A stretch of 64,000 nt of DNA from Henckelia pumila (lineage: Eukaryota; Streptophyta; Magnoliopsida; Lamiales; Gesneriaceae), in NCBI RefSeq assembly GCF_033568475.1, contig NC_133123.1:130420930-130484929 (forward strand), in the 5' to 3' direction. Below, one piece after another: positions 58,816-64,000 of this stretch. The position numbers and the translations under genes were made by a program. Position 1 is the stretch's first letter. Each line of letters starts with the position of its first letter. The notes beneath the pieces were generated by a model, which saw only the letters and a program-made list of their open reading frames with translations, had not been told where the DNA came from and did no database searches.

Positions 58816-59055
58816 CACTACAAAAAAACTCCTAAAGACAACATTTTTTATCAGTTGTGGTAAGGGGTTTAAAACTGTTGTAGAAGGTTGTGTTGTTAAA
58901 AAGCACGCTCAAAGACAACAATTTTTAACTGTTGTCTTTTCTCTAAAAGACAACAGTTTTTAACTGTTGTCTTTGAGCGTGATTTTTAACAACACAACCT
59001 TCTACAACAGTTTTAAACCCCTTATCACAACTGATAAAAAATGTTGTCTTTTTTC
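58816..59055. mobile_element. CACTA-type transposon end with a 200-bp palindrome
   Basis: CACTACAAAAAAAC at 58816 is the canonical terminus of plant CACTA (En/Spm-like) elements. Directly inside, about 58832-58935 and 58945-59050 form a nearly perfect palindrome built of AAAGACAACA and ACTGTTGTC words, the subterminal repeats typical of such elements. The matching far end was not found before 61365, so the element is truncated, interrupted or unrecognised at its right side. Confidence 0.75.
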
Positions 59056-60637
59056 AAATAAAAAACAAAAAAAATTAAATTTAATATAAAAATTTTCAAT
59101 ATTATAAATAATTTAAAATACAAAATTCAAAAATAAAATTTAATATACAAATTTCCAACATTAGGAAATAATATTTTGAATATGTATTCGGACACGTATA
59201 AAGAGTTAATTTAATAACTCGGACATATTCTAATGGTTGCTCGAATGGATCTACCCAACATTCATCTTCTCAAACAACTTTGTTCAATCTTTTCTTGAAC
59301 TTGTTTAATTCAATCATGTAAAGACCTTTTTTCAACCAGCAAATATCAAATTCTACGTAGTTACACAATTATAATATTCTCATACTAGCATAAAATTCAT
59401 TATATTACTTATCAAAACTTAATCAATAAATTTATCAATCTTTTTTAGCAAATCCTCGATTCTTTGATATTGTTGAAAAAATTATCAAATTTTACATAAG
59501 AATAACTTGGAAAACGCAGATCATGTGGATATGGAAAAAGGAAACAGGAAGCTACAGAGCAGCACTCAAAGCACATAAATCTCTAATTCAATAAATTAGC
59601 AGCGAATTACTAGTTGACCTGAGCTTTCTTAGGGAAGCCAACAAGCGTACTGACTAGTAAACATATATATATGTATAACAATGCATGTACCTCAATTTTA
59701 TTTTGAACCAAAAGTTGGTTCAATAATAATTCATTATCTATGATTTGTCATTGAACTTCAATTTCTACTTGGATCGGAGTGGAGTAACAAGTAAGCATAT
59801 GTATAACAATGCATACAACAATATCTATTTACACGCACATACTATGCTCTCGCAACACTTTATTTACATTTTTTCATAACTATCTAGATGCATGACACCT
59901 GCTACTTCACTATCATCCCTCAGTAATGGACAAGTGATGATCAACTTAACTCTAATTTAATGGATTTTCAGAAATTCAAATTAAATTTTTTGAACCATAA
60001 ACTAACCGGCTGGTGGTTTGCAGACTTGCTCGAATTTTAACCACCCACAAGCTTAACAAAACAATCATCTTCGCTGCAAAATGAAAGCCCTAAAACTTAG
60101 TTGCAATGGTAAATATATAAATCTAATGAATACACTTGAAATACTTGGTACATACAAATTGGTGGAAAGTTAAAATATAATACGATAGCTTTAATGGCAA
60201 TAAAATGGCTTACATGAAATCTGAAATAACAAATATTTTCCAGGGATTCGGCAATTTTGACCTTCTTTAGCACTGTAGCATTTATAACCTAAAACAAATA
60301 AAAGAATGAATGCATGCCGCCTAAATTCTTGAAAAAGTGATAAAGCGAAATTAATTGATTAATTACCCTCTTTGTTTTCTCTAGATCACACTCCACAGAC
60401 TTTATTTTGTTGAGAGAATACTGAAGTATTTGCTCTTTCTCTAGTCAAATTTCAGTTGGCTTATGCGCGAGTTCTTCCAATATCCACTGCATCATCAAAG
60501 TACCTAATACAAATTCAACACAATTTTAAGTTTTGGCACAAGCCATGGTGTACATAGATTTTTTATACTAATTTGCGTATTTGAAGCCTTATCTATTGCT
60601 TACAAATTAATTAATTCACATTCCACATGCAAAACAA

Positions 60638-60717
<80 letters not shown>

Positions 60718-61364
60718 CAACAATTTGAATAATCACAAGTTGATCAGAAAAAAATAAACCAGAAATTTGGATCAAAGTACACAGCGCAAGATAGCAGAGA
60801 ACAACATATAGAATACCTTCATTAAAAATCTTAAACAAATAAGAATCATCACTAAAAGAAGCACAAAAATCAGAACACAAATGAAAAAGTGATCTCTGTT
60901 TCATACATAGATACACAATTAAACAATCTTGGATACACACTGCTAATGAAGTAAACAAACTAGACCATATTATCCTCTCATAGTTATCCATAGATCCAAT
61001 GAAAAATCTGGATAGATGATATACCAAATTTACATACGAATCTAAAATGTTGAGGTTCAAAGCAGATCATGAATCCTAAACGAACGCAACACCAACCAAG
61101 AAATACAATATACCATATTATTGGCCAGAAATGAAAAATGAAAAAAACTCTTTAAACAAGATATGTAGCATTCTGATAAAAAAGAACGTATATATTATTG
61201 GATGAAATTCAGTTAAATAGGTAGGGAATAATGTGACACTGAAGAATCACCTGAATAAAGATCAGTACTCTAGTTACTGCTTTTGTCTTGGCCAGTTCCA
61301 AGAACTAGGGAAGGGTCACATACTTCCCCTTATTCTTGTTTCCAGGGTTTCTAACGAGTCCGTT
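59056..61364. other. AT-rich DNA, probably element interior; no gene supported
   Basis: Contains several short frames without recognisable domains. It may be CACTA interior or plain intergenic DNA. The one clear feature is the AAT microsatellite at 60640-60715. A few polypyrimidine/AG junctions hint at decayed exons but nothing can be joined. Confidence 0.4.
60640..60715. repeat. (AAT)n microsatellite, about 25 units
   Basis: Continuous AATAATAAT for about 75 bases, ending in AACAACAAC. A minus-strand frame reading poly-isoleucine across it is an artefact. Confidence 0.97.
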
Positions 61365-62651
61365 TGTAGCGACCCTACTCGGATCCACTACCTAATCAGA
61401 GTGATTAGCGCAAGCAACAATAATTAAAGCGTTAAATAGCGGATAATTCCAAAGTACAACAAATCCAATCGGCAGAATACAACCGACGATAGAAACAGTG
61501 TATAATTCTTTATACAACCAAATCGAAATTAGGGTATCAGAATCCCTAACAAACTACCTCTGCACGGTAGCAACCTCAACCCTGCTGGGAACCACCGGGA
61601 CCGTCCAGCCTCAGACCTGACCCGCCACAAGGTGTCCCAAAACACAAAACATAAAAGGCGTGAGCGATTACGCTCAATACGGAAGCAATGATATAAATAC
61701 AAATATAAGCATGCACATGACTTTAAAAATCAGGGTTAAATCACTTTACTCATGGCGCCTGGAATACACAGTACCGGGAAAGAGAGCGACTCCGCGTGGT
61801 ACTCGTATATTCTCAAGACACGAATCCTCAGGAAGAATCGCCTCGACTGATGGAAACTGTCATGACTCACATCATACCCGATGCAGTCTTCGTAAAAACA
61901 TATGCATGTGCTAAAAACAATAAAACATAGCCAATACAGCACATACATCATGCATCACACACATATGTATAAATATCATTCCGGCTATCTCGGTCAGTAC
62001 TTACGTACCTCTAACACTGCAGGTCAACTCCTAGCACACCCGTCTAGGTCCAAAGCCTACCAGTCTTCTCTACTGCGTCTACACATGCAAAAGTCCATGC
62101 ATCACTATAAATGCTCTAAAAGCCTTAACTAAGCTATTTTATACTCCTAAATATTTTTAGAAAGCCAAATTATACCTTCGTCCGTTGCCAGCCCGCTGGT
62201 GTAGAATCGCCTCAAAACTTAGGCACACCTCCGCTACGACACCGGGATCGCTAGGCAACTTCCGGATTCCCAATAGGATGCCTAGAACTCCGTAGATCTA
62301 AGTAAGAAGGTTCGAAAACCAGAGGAAAGGAGGGGAAATCGGTGCACAGAATGAGGGCTCGGACCCCTTATTTATAGATGGCGATCGGAACGTCCGATCC
62401 CTCATCGAAACATCCGATCGCGAACGGAGCATCCGATCGTGACATCGGAACGTCCGATGTCACCTCACGTGAGTAAGTAGTGACATCATCTTGCTGACGT
62501 CGGTGATGACGCCAGCCCTAGCCAGAACGGAACGTCCGATCCTCCAACGGAACGTCCGATCCAGATCGGAGCTTCCGATCTGTGCTTCGGAGCTTCCGAT
62601 CCACTTCGGATAATTTTAGGCAAAAACCTTGATTAATTGCGGGTCACTACA
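61365..62651 (-). repeat. 3' LTR of a Tekay-like chromovirus (1,287 bp)
   Basis: The plus-strand left end is TGTAGCGACCC and the right end GGGTCACTACA. TTCTCCCCCACTTAAG beside it is the minus-strand polypurine tract. The minus-strand TATA box is TATTTATAG at 62369-62377. Upstream of it in element sense (62382-62600) lie eight words of the type CGGAACGTCCGATC. It shares end sequence and architecture with the relic at 19183-20657. Confidence 0.85.
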
Positions 62652-62772
62652 TTCTCCCCCACTTAAGAAATTTCGTCCTCAAAATTACATTTTAAGGAAA
62701 ACATAGTACGCAAAAATCAATGCTCTTATTACAACTGAACAATATACATTCGATACAACAGAGTACAAAATC

Positions 62773-63246
62773 TTAAAACAACTCGGGGTGCTCGGCTAAC
62801 ATCCGACTCTCCAACTCCCAAGTAGCTTCCTCTGTACCTCTGCGTTGCCACTGTACCATAACCAATGGTATTCGCTTGTTACGAAGTACCTTGTCCTTCC
62901 TGTCGAGAATCCTGAGAGGTTTCTCCACATATGACAAATCGTGGTCTAGTTGCACCTCATTCGGACGCAAGATGTGGGACTGATCCGTCACGTACTGTCT
63001 CAACAAAGACACGTGAAACACATCATGAATCTTCGAAAGATTCGGTGGCAAGGCTAGACGATAAGCCACGTCTCCAACTTTCTCGAGAATCTCGAAAGGA
63101 CCAATAAATCTTGGTGACAACTTACCCTTGAGACCAAACCTCATCACCTTTCGAAAAGGTGATACACGCAAGAATACGTACTCTCCTTCTTCAAAATGAA
63201 GTGGCCTGCGGTGAGTGTTTGTAAGAGTGGGTGCCCAGTGAGCCAA
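62773..63246 (-). pseudogene. Chromovirus integrase C-terminus and chromodomain
   Basis: 157-codon minus-strand frame. GEYVFLRVSPFRKVMRF, GPFEILEKVGDVAYRLALP and IHDVFHVSLLRQY form the integrase C-terminal region. The end (VMVQWQRRGTEEATWELES...HPELF) is a chromodomain that would target insertion to histone-marked chromatin. It lies just upstream (element sense) of the LTR at 61365-62651. Catalytic integrase and everything further 5' are missing because other DNA joins at about 63250, so only a 3' fragment is in view. The terminal frame itself is undamaged. Confidence 0.88.
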
Positions 63247-63249
63247 CTG

Positions 63250-64000
63250 TGTGGCTATGGGCTTTGTTGACTCTTTGTATAAACAATCTTTTGTTTAATA
63301 TTATTTACACTTTTATGGCAATGACTTTATATTACTTCATATTGTTATATTATGATATACTATTGTTGTTTTGATAAAGACCTTGAATATACTATAGTGT
63401 ATGTAAGATGTGGTAGAACATGGAGATGTCTATCATGAAATACATCTTATAGTCACTGTATATTCTAAAACCGTTCCTAGTCGATTGAGCCGTCCGATAA
63501 TAAGGATAAGGATCGCTCGAGTTTGAGACTAGCATTTGCGATGCGGAGTACCACGTTTCATTGGTAGGGAACATGGAGATGTTCGAAGCATGCAAATGGA
63601 TATTCATAGGATGAATAGTCGAACTACCCTATCCGGACTTTCCAAGTGGTTATCACTTATCGAGTGGATAAAGTCCGCGGTTTTGGTTGTACACCATTAG
63701 TCCTTACGACTTGAAACATCATGGAGACTCTATATGCTAGTACTGTGCTTTGACTCGTTTACCGACTCTGAGGGGGTCATCAGGTGTCGAGATTGGGTAC
63801 AGTTACGACACATATAGGAGTCAATGCATTGTTGTCAAGGATTCACCACATACTTGCGAGTGTGGATATCCTATGCGATCTGAGGAGATATTAGTGTGAC
63901 AAATCTCTGGCCAGAGTACTTGATGTGATTTAAGAAATGGTTTCTTAGTAGCACATGCGATGTCACTAATTTGATCTTCAAGATGCATTGCATAGTTATC
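63250..64000. other. Unclassified repeat-like DNA running off the window
   Basis: Joins abruptly to the chromovirus fragment near 63250 (GGCTTTGTTGACTC). It reads like the LTR or untranslated part of a large retroelement, without coding potential: ACATGGAGATGTCTATCATG near 63419 is partly echoed by ACATGGAGATGTTCGAAGC near 63568. No boundary, primer site or partner copy is in view. Confidence 0.35.

Noticed and set aside
60611..61060. 149-codon minus-strand frame with a hydrophobic end
   Set aside because: The hydrophobic part is poly-isoleucine from the AAT microsatellite; the rest shows no conserved domain.
62641..62651. CACTACA as the missing right end of the CACTA element
   Set aside because: It is the end of an LTR (GGGTCACTACA) next to a polypurine tract and lacks the CACTA terminal context.
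63392..63607. 71-codon minus-strand frame
   Set aside because: Located in repeat-like DNA with no conserved motif.

Overview
The window is nuclear DNA of a flowering plant, almost certainly a eudicot. It holds two recognisable intact host genes with GT-AG introns, and most of the rest is transposable elements. The galactinol synthase gene and the retrotransposon style fit an asterid, perhaps Lamiales, but that placement is an inference. I found no rRNA, no convincing tRNA gene and no CRISPR array.

Layout. 0.1-1.9 kb: broken Mutator-like (MULE) transposase, minus strand. 3.65-5.1 kb: galactinol synthase, three exons, plus strand, with a TATA box and a G-box upstream. 5.7-7.7 kb: a GTCGAC palindrome cluster, a SINE-like sequence and a 799-bp hAT-type element with 8-bp target duplication. 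8.07-18.87 kb: complete but dead Ty3/gypsy chromovirus (LTRs of about 2.1 kb, target duplication GTTCT), itself interrupted by a 1,494-bp TG...CA insertion. 19.2-22.9 kb: two gypsy remnants in opposite orientations. 23.1-23.6 kb: a 272-bp tandem duplication. 24.9-36.7 kb: organellar-type alanyl-tRNA synthetase, minus strand, about 13 exons, whose last intron carries a hairpin MITE and a 4.66-kb Ty1/copia element with two LTRs that look identical. 37.2-39.1 kb: 5'-truncated LINE. 39.9-42.4 kb: a 2.5-kb segment between 135-bp inverted arms. 43-45.8 kb: a tandem duplication with a MULE MITE inside, and a terminal-inverted-repeat element. 45.99-57.76 kb: complete Tat-type Ty3/gypsy element on the minus strand (target duplication GTAAT) carrying an antisense accessory gene and two minisatellites (68 bp and 45 bp). 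58-59 kb: SINE-like repeat and a CACTA-type end with a 200-bp palindrome. 61.4-63.2 kb: LTR and 3' pol end of another chromovirus. 63.25-64 kb: unclassified repeat-like DNA.

How it fits together. The host genes are metabolic (raffinose-family oligosaccharide synthesis) and housekeeping (organelle translation), and show no functional link. The elements record successive nested insertions, several of which can be proved by exact target duplications and by restored reading frames or restored flanking repeats. The most unusual biology is in the Tat element: an antisense, apparently spliced gene with its own TATA box, next to two minisatellite arrays. A second theme is that the presumed U3 regions of three LTR families carry clusters of GC-rich palindromic motifs upstream of the TATA box.
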